Under the pieces are notes generated by a model. The model was not told the DNA's origin. It worked only from the letters and a program-made list of their open reading frames with translations, and searched no databases. Positions 45,512 to 52,684 of a stretch of 64,000 nucleotides of DNA are shown here, in pieces; position 1 is the first letter of the stretch, and every line of letters starts with the position of its first letter. A program made the position numbers and the translations under genes. Location: the NCBI RefSeq assembly GCF_050916355.1, contig NZ_CP136946.1, forward strand, positions 620,001 through 684,000, given 5' to 3'. This DNA is from Jeongeupia wiesaeckerbachi. Its GTDB lineage: Bacteria > Pseudomonadota > Gammaproteobacteria > Burkholderiales > Chitinibacteraceae.

Positions 45512-45546
45512 AACCCGCACACAGCTTGGCTTGTGCGGGTTTTTTC
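45512..45546 (+). terminator. Terminator after glnA, supplied by the element
   Basis: AACCCGCACA and TGTGCGGGTT form a perfect 10-bp stem followed by a T-run. It lies 40 bases after the glnA stop, inside the integrated element. Confidence 0.9.
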
Positions 45547-45601
45547 ATGCCCATATGACTTCAAGGTTTCCCAGCAAAGCCTGCAGTATTTGCCCTCAAT
45601 C

Positions 45602-45650
45602 TGTCCCCCGTCCTACCATTTAGCCATTGAACCAGTCAAAACGGGGGACA
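45602..45650 (+). promoter_or_regulatory. Inverted repeat that can pair with the integrase ribosome-binding site
   Basis: TGTCCCCCGT (45602-45611) is the exact complement of ACGGGGGACA (45641-45650), which contains the GGGGGA Shine-Dalgarno of the integrase (ATG at 45652). Pairing in mRNA would hide the ribosome site. The same motif recurs near the other end (TGTCCCCTGT at 52182-52191), so these may instead, or also, be integrase arm-binding sites. Confidence 0.5.
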
Positions 45651-45651
45651 A

Positions 45652-46935
45652 ATGCCGCTTACCGAGCTGCAATGCAAGAACGCCAAACCCAGCGGGAAGG
45701 AGTATCAGATTGCCGACGGTGACGGCCTTACTCTGCTGGTCCGCGAAAAGGGGACGAAGCTCTGGCGCTACGAGTACCGATTGAACGGCAAGAAGACCAA
45801 GATCAGTTACGGCAACTATCCCGAACTCAGCATCAGTGATGCGCGCAAGCTGCATGCCGTCGCCCGACATCTGGTTGAGCTAGGCAGGCATCCGGCCGAG
45901 GTGCTCGATAGCTTCGAGAACAAGCGCATGATCTTGAGCGGCCACAGCCTCAAAGAAACCGAAGCCAAAGCAGAACACGATGCCGCTGAAGCATTGCTCA
46001 ATGCACGCATGACCTTCGGAGAAGCGGCCGATCGTTACAAGACCGAGTGGGTTGATCGCAACTGGAAGAACCCAGACAAAGGCTTCTCGCCTGCACGTCT
46101 CCACCTACTACCGAAGCTCGCAGACTTGGCTTTGGATGCCATTGATACCTCCACGGTTCGCGAACTGCTCTATGACATCCGCGAGCGACGTGGCGTACAA
46201 GCAGCGCTGGGAGCGCACGGCTGGGCCTCTCGCATCTTCGACTACGCGCAGGAACACAGCTGGACCAAGCACAACCCCGCGCAGCAGATTAAAGCCGCAC
46301 GCATCGGCACACCCGGCAAACGCAGCCGCTGGCTGCCAACCCCGGAAATACGCCGTTACCTTGCCGGGTTGTACCAGTCCGAGAGCTATCGAGGTTACAA
46401 GCTCGCCCTGCATCTGCTGCTCATGCTCGCTTTACGCAAGAACGAGCTATGCGGTGCCAGCTGGGCAGAGTTCGATCTTGAAAACCGGGAATGGCTGATT
46501 CCTGCCAGCCGGATGAAAAGCAAGAAAGAACATCGCGTTTTCCTGCCAACCCAAGCAGTCGAAATGCTGCAAGAACTGCAACGGTTGGGGAGCGGCAGCG
46601 AGTGGGTGCTGCCAATGCCGACCAATCTGAGACGAGCAATGAACGGCAACAACCTGGATGGTGCTCATGCTGCAGCCATCAATGCGGCCGGCATTGAAGA
46701 CTATGTGATTCATGATCATCGACACACTGCCAGCACGCAACTGCGCGAGCTTGGACACATGCCGGAAGTTGTTGAGGCAGCCTTAAGCCACGCCATTCCC
46801 GGCATCGCCGGCGTCTACTCGCATGCTCAATACAAAGAGCAGCGATTAAAAATGTTGCAGGAGTGGGCGGATTTTCTTGATCGCACGATGAATGAACAGA
46901 TCATCATTCAAGCAACTTTTCGGAAAACAGCCTAA
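45652..46935 (+). CDS. Tyrosine-family integrase, P4/DUF4102 type
   Basis: 427 aa. The N-terminal DUF4102 arm-binding domain reads LTELQCKNAKPSGKEYQIADGDGLTLLVREKGTKLWRYEYRLNGKKTKISYGNYPELS. A core-binding SAM-like domain (about 120-215) and the catalytic domain follow. Catalytic residues seen are Arg in MLALRKNELCGASW, HxxR in IHDHRHTAST, the second His in LSHAI, and the nucleophile Tyr in GVYSHAQY. It should integrate and excise the element at the 17-bp core in glnA. Its GGGGGA ribosome site lies within an inverted repeat. Length and motifs are complete, so it is probably active. Confidence 0.95.
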   Translation: MPLTELQCKNAKPSGKEYQIADGDGLTLLVREKGTKLWRYEYRLNGKKTKISYGNYPELSISDARKLHAVARHLVELGRHPAEVLDSFENKRMILSGHSLKETEAKAEHDAAEALLNARMTFGEAADRYKTEWVDRNWKNPDKGFSPARLHLLPKLADLALDAIDTSTVRELLYDIRERRGVQAALGAHGWASRIFDYAQEHSWTKHNPAQQIKAARIGTPGKRSRWLPTPEIRRYLAGLYQSESYRGYKLALHLLLMLALRKNELCGASWAEFDLENREWLIPASRMKSKKEHRVFLPTQAVEMLQELQRLGSGSEWVLPMPTNLRRAMNGNNLDGAHAAAINAAGIEDYVIHDHRHTASTQLRELGHMPEVVEAALSHAIPGIAGVYSHAQYKEQRLKMLQEWADFLDRTMNEQIIIQATFRKTA

Positions 46936-47002
46936 TCGGACGCTTGACACAGCTGAGCAGCCAAGACGATGACAATGTACTGAAACTACAACGGAAGCAC
47001 GG

Positions 47003-47650
47003 ATGATGACGGAAAGTCCACTAAAGAAATTCGAGAAAGAGATACTTGAAGCAATTGGCCAGAATTGCCCTATGCCAACAAAACAAGATCGGCAAAATGT
47101 CCTGTTACGACTACTTCGCTGGCACGTTCCACTCCTTGGAGGGAAAGCCTATCTTGCCGATCGCACTGAAGCAGATTTAGCGTATGAATGCCTAAGCAAC
47201 TTGATTGAATACTTAAGACTAAGCGACCTAACGGATGAGGAAGAAACCCTTGTGCATCAGGTAGAAAATAACATATTAGGAAAGAGCTTAAAAATAACCT
47301 TGGCCATTTTTGGCAAAGATGAATTACAAGGAAGGAACACAAGGGATTTAAGAAGAGTGCGAGCACAAGCCATATTCGAATCGGAAACAGCAGAACTAAG
47401 AGAGCCAGAAAAAATTAACAGTCTCTTCGACGAACAGAAAAATGAAATAACATGGGAAGCAAAACTTGCCACCTTTCGTGCTTACTTCCCGAAAATACCA
47501 GATGAAGAAATAAAAGAATGGAACAGCCACAAGTCAGAAATGGAGTACAAGCGAACGGTAAAAATTATTGACCCCTTACTAAGGACTGCAGGGCTTTTAG
47601 ATAAGAAAAAAACAGGCAGGCCCAGAAATTCAAAAAATAGACCGAAGTAG
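47003..47650 (+). CDS. Hypothetical protein of the island (AT-rich gene)
   Basis: 215 aa, not recognised. It is charged and helical, with a short coiled-coil-like middle (DLRRVRAQAIFESETAELREPEKINSLFDEQKNE), and ends in a basic tail with an AT-hook-like GRPRNSK motif, suggesting DNA contact. No signal peptide or TM segment is present. The gene is clearly AT-richer than its neighbours, implying a different source. ATGs at 47003 and 47006 are both possible; GGAAG lies upstream. It follows the integrase by 67 bases on the same strand. Confidence 0.7.
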   Translation: MMTESPLKKFEKEILEAIGQNCPMPTKQDRQNVLLRLLRWHVPLLGGKAYLADRTEADLAYECLSNLIEYLRLSDLTDEEETLVHQVENNILGKSLKITLAIFGKDELQGRNTRDLRRVRAQAIFESETAELREPEKINSLFDEQKNEITWEAKLATFRAYFPKIPDEEIKEWNSHKSEMEYKRTVKIIDPLLRTAGLLDKKKTGRPRNSKNRPK

Positions 47651-47728
47651 TTTTCAGGTTTGTTTTTCTTACCGCTGGTCTCATAGCATTCCGTTCCGTA
47701 CCGTCCGGTGCCTAATCAAAGGAACGCT

Positions 47729-47959
47729 ATGCAGCAGCACACCCTCACGCCTGAGCCGCAAGTCTCAGCTCCCGCCTCCTCCCGCATCCTGCGTCTGAAA
47801 CAGGTCATTGCCATCACCGGCCTCGCTCGCTCAAGCATTTACCGAGCCGAGGGAGCCGGGCGCTTCCCGCATCGCGTCAAACTTGGACCGAACTCTGTCG
47901 GATGGCGTTCTGACGAAATCGAAGCATGGCTGGCAGCCCTGCCTCGCCGTACGCACTAA
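47729..47959 (+). CDS. alpA: AlpA-family transcriptional regulator / excisionase-like protein
   Basis: 76 aa. It has the AlpA pattern ILRLKQVIAITGLARSSIYRAEGAGRFPHRVKLGPNSVGWRSDEIEAWLAALP: a MerR/Xis-type helix-turn-helix ending with the GWxxxEIxxWL motif. Proteins of this kind control integrase expression or help excision of P4-like islands. The ATG at 47729 has AAAGGAA upstream. It lies between unknown genes of the island. Family identity is strong; whether it acts on this integrase is inferred. Confidence 0.92.
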   Translation: MQQHTLTPEPQVSAPASSRILRLKQVIAITGLARSSIYRAEGAGRFPHRVKLGPNSVGWRSDEIEAWLAALPRRTH

Positions 47960-47980
47960 TCCATCACGACAGGACATCAC

Positions 47981-48274
47981 ATGAACTACTTCTTCATCGA
48001 TCAATTCGATCACGACCACATCATGGATGACGCTCAATTGCTGCATCTTCAGCACATTGGCCACCAGACGATCAAGGTCATCACGCACCGTGATGATGAC
48101 TTGACGATCATCGGCCCCATTGAGAATGGCGACAAATACATGGTCATTGATGGCAACTCTCAAGCCTATGGCGGCAGCGTGCATGATCACGTGCGGTATT
48201 GCGCAAAAGAGCAGTTTCTTGCCGAGGACCTGTCAAAGGCCAAAGGGGGTATGAATGTTCATTCAGAAAATTGA
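47981..48274 (+). CDS. Hypothetical protein of the island
   Basis: 97 aa, acidic and His-rich (DQFDHDHIMDDAQLLHLQHIGHQ). No domain was recognised. It begins with AGGACA upstream of ATG, 21 bases after alpA, and its end overlaps the next gene by 20 bases. The His/Asp clusters could bind a metal, but there is no further support. It belongs to a run of closely packed small genes (47729-49225) that is probably one operon. Confidence 0.55.
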   Translation: MNYFFIDQFDHDHIMDDAQLLHLQHIGHQTIKVITHRDDDLTIIGPIENGDKYMVIDGNSQAYGGSVHDHVRYCAKEQFLAEDLSKAKGGMNVHSEN

Positions 48275-48467
48275 CATGAACGCTTATGCACACGTCATGG
48301 CCACGGGGCGCGAGGAGCAGGAGCGAACGCTTGATGCAGGCATACAAACCATTCACTCGATTGAATATGCCGGGCAACACATTGTGATTGTTGGTCCGCT
48401 GCCAGGTGCGGATTACGCGTTGATTTCTGAATCGCTATGCGTGCCCGCAATATTCATGAACTGCTAA
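48255..48467 (+). CDS. Small hypothetical protein of the island
   Basis: 70 aa (MFIQKIDMNAYAHVMATGRE...). AAAGGGGG lies at a proper distance before its ATG. It overlaps both neighbours (20 bases with the upstream gene, 31 with the downstream one) in other frames, a packing typical of compact phage-like operons. No domain, TM segment or motif was recognised. The overlaps and ribosome site are the only support for it being real. Confidence 0.5.
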   Translation: MFIQKIDMNAYAHVMATGREEQERTLDAGIQTIHSIEYAGQHIVIVGPLPGADYALISESLCVPAIFMNC

Positions 48468-49225
48468 TTGCAGAACAGGACCGGGCTGGGGGCGACTTCA
48501 CGAGCTGGATTGTGCAGATACAGCAGCTCACTGTACCAAAGCTGATTGCATCGCTTCGGCATCAGCGCAACCCGGCCCGGCGCTGGATACTGCAGCTCAC
48601 GTTGGCAAAACAGGGGGTGCCTCCGGCGCTTCGTGGCCTCCCCTGTTCCGACGATTTGGACGACCCACAGCGCGCGTATGAATGGTGGCTGGCGGATGTA
48701 GATTGGCTCCGGCGAGTATACCCAACACATGTGCCGGCCTACGAGCGTTGGCGACGCTTGTTTACCCCGCAAAGCTCGCCTGCGGGCGCCAGCTGGCACA
48801 AGACCGCCCTTTGGGTCTACGGCCATGCGGAGCGCTCTGCCGCGTACTACGCACGAGGTTTAGCCCTTACCCCAAAGCAACGCGACGAATTGGCGTGGCT
48901 GTGCGGCCGGGACGTGCACCTCACACGCAGAAAGCTGCAAAGGCTTCATCAAGACAAGGACAAACTACTTCGAGAGCAAATGGCACGCCGGGACAAGTCG
49001 GGCAGCACGAACAGCCGGTCGGTACTGGAGCGCCGCATTCAACTGATGGACATACACGTCCTGACCGGCCGCCACAGCACCCGGACGGCCAAGTACTACA
49101 ACCGCCTCAACGGAGAGCACATCACCCGGCAGGCGGCTGAGAAGCAGCTCTCCAAGCTCGACGAACTTTGCCGCCAGCTGCAACGCAAGGAGAAGCGCCA
49201 ATCTGATACAAATTGCCCTGTATAG
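48437..49225 (+). CDS. Hypothetical basic protein of the island
   Basis: 262 aa, not recognised. The first half contains WILQLTLAKQGVPPALRGL and a Trp-rich stretch (YEWWLADVDWLRRVYP, YERWRRLF). The second half is strongly basic and helical (RRKLQRLHQDKDKLLREQMARRDKSG, LSKLDELCRQLQRKEKR), consistent with a nucleic-acid-binding or coiled-coil protein. It starts inside the previous small gene. It is the last gene of the alpA-led run. A replication or packaging role would be a guess. Confidence 0.65.
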   Translation: MRARNIHELLIAEQDRAGGDFTSWIVQIQQLTVPKLIASLRHQRNPARRWILQLTLAKQGVPPALRGLPCSDDLDDPQRAYEWWLADVDWLRRVYPTHVPAYERWRRLFTPQSSPAGASWHKTALWVYGHAERSAAYYARGLALTPKQRDELAWLCGRDVHLTRRKLQRLHQDKDKLLREQMARRDKSGSTNSRSVLERRIQLMDIHVLTGRHSTRTAKYYNRLNGEHITRQAAEKQLSKLDELCRQLQRKEKRQSDTNCPV

Positions 49226-49865
49226 CTGGGGGCGTCTGTCCTTAGGACAGACAAAACAAACCAGCCTGAAACCCGCGCCGTTGCTGGCGCAAATGGGGTT
49301 GCAGCAATCAGCAGCAGAAGGGGTTGCATCACATGAGGGCACTGCACCCCCTTCCACTACCAAGTGGCCAACCTCCCGGCCGAGGATCTGCTCACGGTCG
49401 TCGAAGCGAGCGAACCGATCAGAAGAAAAGATTTAACCGGGCATCTAGACAAGATTACTGCTCAGCAACGCTTGAAAAAGCAACGTTTCGACCTGCACTG
49501 GCTTGCAAAATCACTGCGAAGTATGCGTACCGGACGTCGGGATGTTGTCCCTTGAGAAGTGCACAGAAAATGTCGAAAGAGGCATGGATACTGGCTTTTA
49601 GGCAAGTTCCGACCTCAAGGCAGCCTTGTGCAAACCTTTCCTTTTCCTAGTGAAAATCATGTCAGCTGCCTCGTCCATCCAGATGAATTTTGAGGCAGTC
49701 AACATCCGCCAATCGGTGGTAACCAATAGCCACCGCATGACATGTAAGCAACAAGAATAATCAAGAAAGAACGAAAGAAGATTTATGACAGAAAATTTCG
49801 TTAAAATTCATGCAAACGAAAATAGCGCTCGCGATGCGGGTACATAATACTGAGGACAGTCTGTA
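49226..49865. other. Island intergenic region before the DUF4365 cassette
   Basis: 640 bp with only one weak small frame (49364-49555). The right half is AT-rich and probably holds the promoter of the DUF4365 cassette (a TACATAATACT -10-like stretch near 49843). No repeat or terminator was convincing. Confidence 0.4.
49364..49555 (+). CDS. Possible small protein or gene remnant
   Basis: A 63-codon frame with a GTG start and no clear ribosome site (VANLPAEDLLTVVEASEPIRRKD...). No domain was recognised. It may be a relic of a longer gene left in the island. It is listed only because it is the sole frame with protein-like composition in this gap. Confidence 0.2.
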   Translation: MANLPAEDLLTVVEASEPIRRKDLTGHLDKITAQQRLKKQRFDLHWLAKSLRSMRTGRRDVVP

Positions 49866-50363
49866 GTGGACATCGGGAAGAGGAAAGAGCAGTTCAATGT
49901 CGCGTATGTACATGCGATGGCGGCCCAAGCAGGTCTTAATCCAAGCCACCCCCAGGTCGATGACGACAGCATAGACATTCAATTGCAAGGCAAAGGCTTC
50001 CCAGGCCTACGTCGTAACCCGATGGTTCAGTTGCAGCTGAAATGCACATCGCAGGACGTAGTGTCTGGGGGAGTCATCAAGTTTCCTCTGCCACGAAAAA
50101 ACTACGACGACCTCCGCGGTAGCGACGTTATTTGCCCACGCTACCTTGTCGTACTGCTAGTACCTGAAGAGCATGAGCGGTGGGTTGAACACCATAGCGC
50201 GCACATGTCATTGCACAACACATGCTATTGGCTGTCGCTAAAAGACTATCCGAGCACAACGAATACGACCACGGTGACTGTTGATATCCCGCTTGCTCAG
50301 CGGTTGACAACAACGAGCCTCCGGCACTTGTTGACGCTAGCCAGCAATGGGGAAAGCGCATGA
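49866..50363 (+). CDS. DUF4365 protein, predicted PD-(D/E)XK-like nuclease
   Basis: 165 aa. The pattern matches DUF4365: KEQFNVAYVHAMAAQAGL, then DDSIDIQLQG, NPMVQLQLKCTSQD, a long basic middle and YWLSLKDYPSTTNTTTVTVDIP with a C-terminal helix. The D..xx..QLK arrangement recalls the PD-(D/E)XK nuclease core, with Gln in place of Glu. The start is GTG at 49866. The stop overlaps the partner gene ATG (ATGA), so the pair is translationally coupled. DUF4365 proteins are frequent in islands and near defence genes, which suggests but does not prove a nuclease effector. Active-site assignment is by eye. Confidence 0.75.
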   Translation: MDIGKRKEQFNVAYVHAMAAQAGLNPSHPQVDDDSIDIQLQGKGFPGLRRNPMVQLQLKCTSQDVVSGGVIKFPLPRKNYDDLRGSDVICPRYLVVLLVPEEHERWVEHHSAHMSLHNTCYWLSLKDYPSTTNTTTVTVDIPLAQRLTTTSLRHLLTLASNGESA

Positions 50364-51499
50364 CACGGGACGAGGTTGCCAAAAAACTCCACGATGTTAC
50401 GCCCGCCCACCTCGAAGCCTATCTGTTCGAAAATGGCTGGGTACACGATGGGGACATCTCCGAACTGGCGTCGATATGGCATCGCCCCGAGCCGAAGCAT
50501 GTTGACGTAGAGGTTTTGCTGCCGCGCTCAAAGTCGGCGAGAGACTTCAAGGAACGCATAATTGACGCATTGATGACACTGGCTGCGTTCGAGGAACGCT
50601 CTCCCATCGTGATCATGAAAGCAGCGATAGGCCACCTCGCGGACTTGGTTCGCATTCGCGTATTTCACAACGATGTTAACGAGGGAACAATCCCAATCAA
50701 CGACGGCGTGCTACTTAACCTACGGGCACGAGACCTTATGGCCTCTGCAGCAATGTCCACAACGTCAAAACGACGGTACTTCTCCGGAAAACGTTCGCCG
50801 GAAGCAATAGCTTTCATTGACTCGCTGCGTCTTGGGCAAACGGAGGTCGGAAGCTATATCGTAAATATCATTGCTCCGACTTCGCCAGCATCGCGTGATC
50901 AGCAGTCATTGGACACCGTTCCGTTATCGAACATAGTGACGGCGAACCTGACCACAAGCCTTGACGCCCTAATGTCCGCAATTGATAAGTTCGCAGCTGA
51001 GGGTAATCTCGCCGTGTTCGATGAGGCAGTAGCATGCGGAGCAAGCGCCAACATGTGCGATGCCCTCATAGGACTGAGCGGTACTGAGAAAAAACGCGGC
51101 TTCGAGATTTCAATCACACCATCGAGGAACCACACTTACACCTCTCAGGTAAAGACGTTTCGCTTTGATGTCGAGAAAGTAGGCAGAATGGCTGATGCTT
51201 CCGCCTACTACAAAGATAATTACGTCTTACCAGCACAAACAATTCTCGGGACCATCAAGCGCCTCGATAGACCGCTTGAGGAAGAGATAGGTACAGTTAC
51301 CATCGCAGCTACGGTGGGGGGCATGGAAAAACATGTCTCTATTCAATTGGGGCCTGATGAGTACCTAGATGCAGTCAATGCACACAAACAAAAATCTGCA
51401 GTTCAGTGCACAGGTGATCTGCATGTTTCTGCGCGAGCAGCAAAGATGCTCAATCCGACGGGCTTCAAGGTCCTCACAAGTGGCGAACTGTTTCCCTAA
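50360..51499 (+). CDS. Unknown partner of the DUF4365 protein
   Basis: 379 aa, not recognised. No signal peptide, TM helix, Walker motif or zinc site was seen. The N-terminal region (MTRDEVAKKLHDVTPAHLEAYLFENGWVHDG) is followed by alternating beta and helical stretches. The beta-rich C-terminal third contains IGTVTIAATVGGMEKHVSIQLGPDEYLDAVNAH, and a helix near the end reads LHVSARAAKMLNP. Translation is coupled to the DUF4365 gene by a 4-base overlap, so the two proteins probably act together. The pair is alone on its transcript, in the cargo position of the island. Possible roles are a sensor/inhibitor of the nuclease or a toxin-antitoxin-like regulator; this is speculation. Confidence 0.7.
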   Translation: MTRDEVAKKLHDVTPAHLEAYLFENGWVHDGDISELASIWHRPEPKHVDVEVLLPRSKSARDFKERIIDALMTLAAFEERSPIVIMKAAIGHLADLVRIRVFHNDVNEGTIPINDGVLLNLRARDLMASAAMSTTSKRRYFSGKRSPEAIAFIDSLRLGQTEVGSYIVNIIAPTSPASRDQQSLDTVPLSNIVTANLTTSLDALMSAIDKFAAEGNLAVFDEAVACGASANMCDALIGLSGTEKKRGFEISITPSRNHTYTSQVKTFRFDVEKVGRMADASAYYKDNYVLPAQTILGTIKRLDRPLEEEIGTVTIAATVGGMEKHVSIQLGPDEYLDAVNAHKQKSAVQCTGDLHVSARAAKMLNPTGFKVLTSGELFP

Positions 51500-51564
51500 T
51501 AACGCGTAGCGATCTCATCACGAACTTGGTTTAGTGCCCAAGTAATTGCCCGGTCATGGTGCAG

Positions 51565-51855
51565 TCATTCACCACTAGTCCTCAAATGGGTTTGCAGTTC
51601 GTGAATGAGGGTTCCTACTGCGGTCCAGACGCCACCGATCAGCAGCCCGATCAGCGAGACCGCGATGCCAACGTACCGCAGCTCGAAGTAGTTCCGGTAT
51701 TCCAGTCCGTCGCTGGTGCTGACCAGCCCGCGAGCGCTCCAGCCATAAAGCATGAACAGCGCAATCGTACTGACCGCCATGATGGTGATGCCGGTACTCC
51801 AAAGCAGGGAGCTTGCTTGGGGCTTGGTGGTGTCGGGGACAAGCTGTTCGGTCAT
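51565..51855 (-). CDS. Small two-TM membrane protein of the island
   Basis: 96 aa. Two hydrophobic helices (about residues 20-42: LWSTGITIMAVSTIALFMLYGW; about 62-84: YVGIAVSLIGLLIGGVWTAVGT) are joined by a polar loop (SARGLVSTSDGLEYRNYFELR). The ATG at 51855 has GGAGAA upstream and was preferred over an upstream alternative start. It is on the opposite strand, converging on the DUF4365 cassette near attR. No family recognised. It may be a third cassette member or an unrelated island gene such as a superinfection-exclusion protein. Confidence 0.65.
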   Translation of the reverse strand: MTEQLVPDTTKPQASSLLWSTGITIMAVSTIALFMLYGWSARGLVSTSDGLEYRNYFELRYVGIAVSLIGLLIGGVWTAVGTLIHELQTHLRTSGE

Positions 51856-52230
51856 GTGCAGGTTCTCCAGATTCAGTGTGCCGGCTGAATCGCCGGGCGC
51901 TGAGTCTAGTGGAGAGGCATGCCGCAGCAAGTGCCCCGCCTACCTGAGCTTTGGATTGTCGCCTTCCTCGTACACATCCATCGCTCCACGCCTTCAACAC
52001 AAACCGTCAAGCCTCTATTCCATGTGCCAGCAACACGGGAAGAGCGAAGTCCTAGAAAAAACGACTTTCTCTGCCTCCATCCACGCCACGTCCTGCGGGC
52101 CTATGGGAGCTTGCCCTTGGAGAGCCGACCTCCAAAAAATCCGACCCGATTTTCGTCTCGCGGTCCTGCCGTCCCCCATCCTGTCCCCTGTTTATAGAAA
52201 TTGAGCAGTAATACCAGTAAAAACATAGCA

Positions 52231-52247
52231 ACATGTACTACTCGCTG
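52231..52247 (+). repeat. attR: second copy of the 17-bp direct repeat
   Basis: ACATGTACTACTCGCTG is identical to 45453-45469. Here it is followed by CAACGCGG instead of a stop codon. If the old glnA end was CTGTAA, one T-to-C change has removed its stop since the insertion; this cannot be checked from one genome. Confidence 0.85.
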
Positions 52248-52294
52248 CAACGCGGTCTCTCCAGTCGCGCTCAGGCGCCTCTGGAAACACCCAG

Positions 52295-52329
52295 AACCCC
52301 GCACCGATATCCGGTCGCGGGGTTTTTTT
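52295..52329 (+). terminator. Displaced native terminator of glnA
   Basis: AACCCCGC-ACCG and CGGT-C-GCGGGGTT form the stem, followed by T7. It lies 48 bases after attR, about as far as the element's own terminator lies from attL, and shares the CCAGAA lead-in, so it is best read as the original glnA terminator. Confidence 0.8.
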
Positions 52330-52567
52330 ACGCCCGTACCGTACCTGCCTCGCCGAACTCGAACTCACCCGGTACCCAAGAAAACGGAGGGGCTCACGTC
52401 GCGCACCGAGCCGCCATGCCGGACTCAAGGTCGACGATCGCAAACCCTTCGGCGCAGATGGCCAGGACCTCCCGGTTTGCACAACCGCTGGCAAATCAAG
52501 AAGCCTTCTTGCAGGCAACTGATCAATAGAACAACAGTATCGACTAACAACAAAAATTCTGGCTCTT

Positions 52568-52622
52568 GAAACTTAAAACTTTACATGACGATGGCAACAT
52601 GTAAGTCTTTAAAAGAAGTTTC
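52568..52622. promoter_or_regulatory. Imperfect inverted repeat upstream of aspT
   Basis: GAAACTT..TTACATG (52568-52587) pairs with CATGTAA..AAGTTTC (52598-52622) with a few unpaired bases. The inner TTACATG/CATGTAA is a perfect 7-bp repeat 10 bases apart. It ends 63 bases before the aspT ATG, so it is a candidate operator or leader hairpin. Confidence 0.45.
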
Positions 52623-52684
52623 AAATAAAACAGTTGCAAGTACTCTTGGTCACGAGTTCAAGCATCTGAAAGACAGAGCCACGT

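Larger units (their letters stand above)
45453..52247. mobile_element. 6.8-kb integrative element (genomic island) in the 3' end of glnA
   Basis: Support: a P4-type tyrosine integrase next to glnA, a 17-bp direct repeat at both ends, an AlpA-like regulator, base composition unlike the flanks (AT-rich at 47003-47700 and 49600-49900), and mostly unknown genes. The element supplies a new stop codon and terminator to glnA. It has no recognisable replication, conjugation or phage structural gene, so it is probably a small satellite-like or cargo island. Its cargo end holds a DUF4365 two-gene cassette. Confidence 0.85.
51856..52684. other. Right end of the element and old glnA downstream region
   Basis: 829 bp without a supported gene. 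It holds possible integrase arm-type sites (CGTCCCCCAT at 52170, TGTCCCCTGT at 52182), attR (52231-52247), the displaced native glnA terminator (52295-52329) and an imperfect inverted repeat (52568-52622) upstream of aspT. Confidence 0.55.

Noticed and set aside
48141..49225. Replication initiator of the island
   Set aside because: The 262-aa basic protein has no HUH, primase or helicase motif that could be seen, so no replication role was assigned.
52233..52529. A 98-codon frame starting in attR (MYYSLQRGL...)
   Set aside because: It is the old glnA tail reading through the displaced terminator; there is no ribosome site of its own and the composition is not protein-like.
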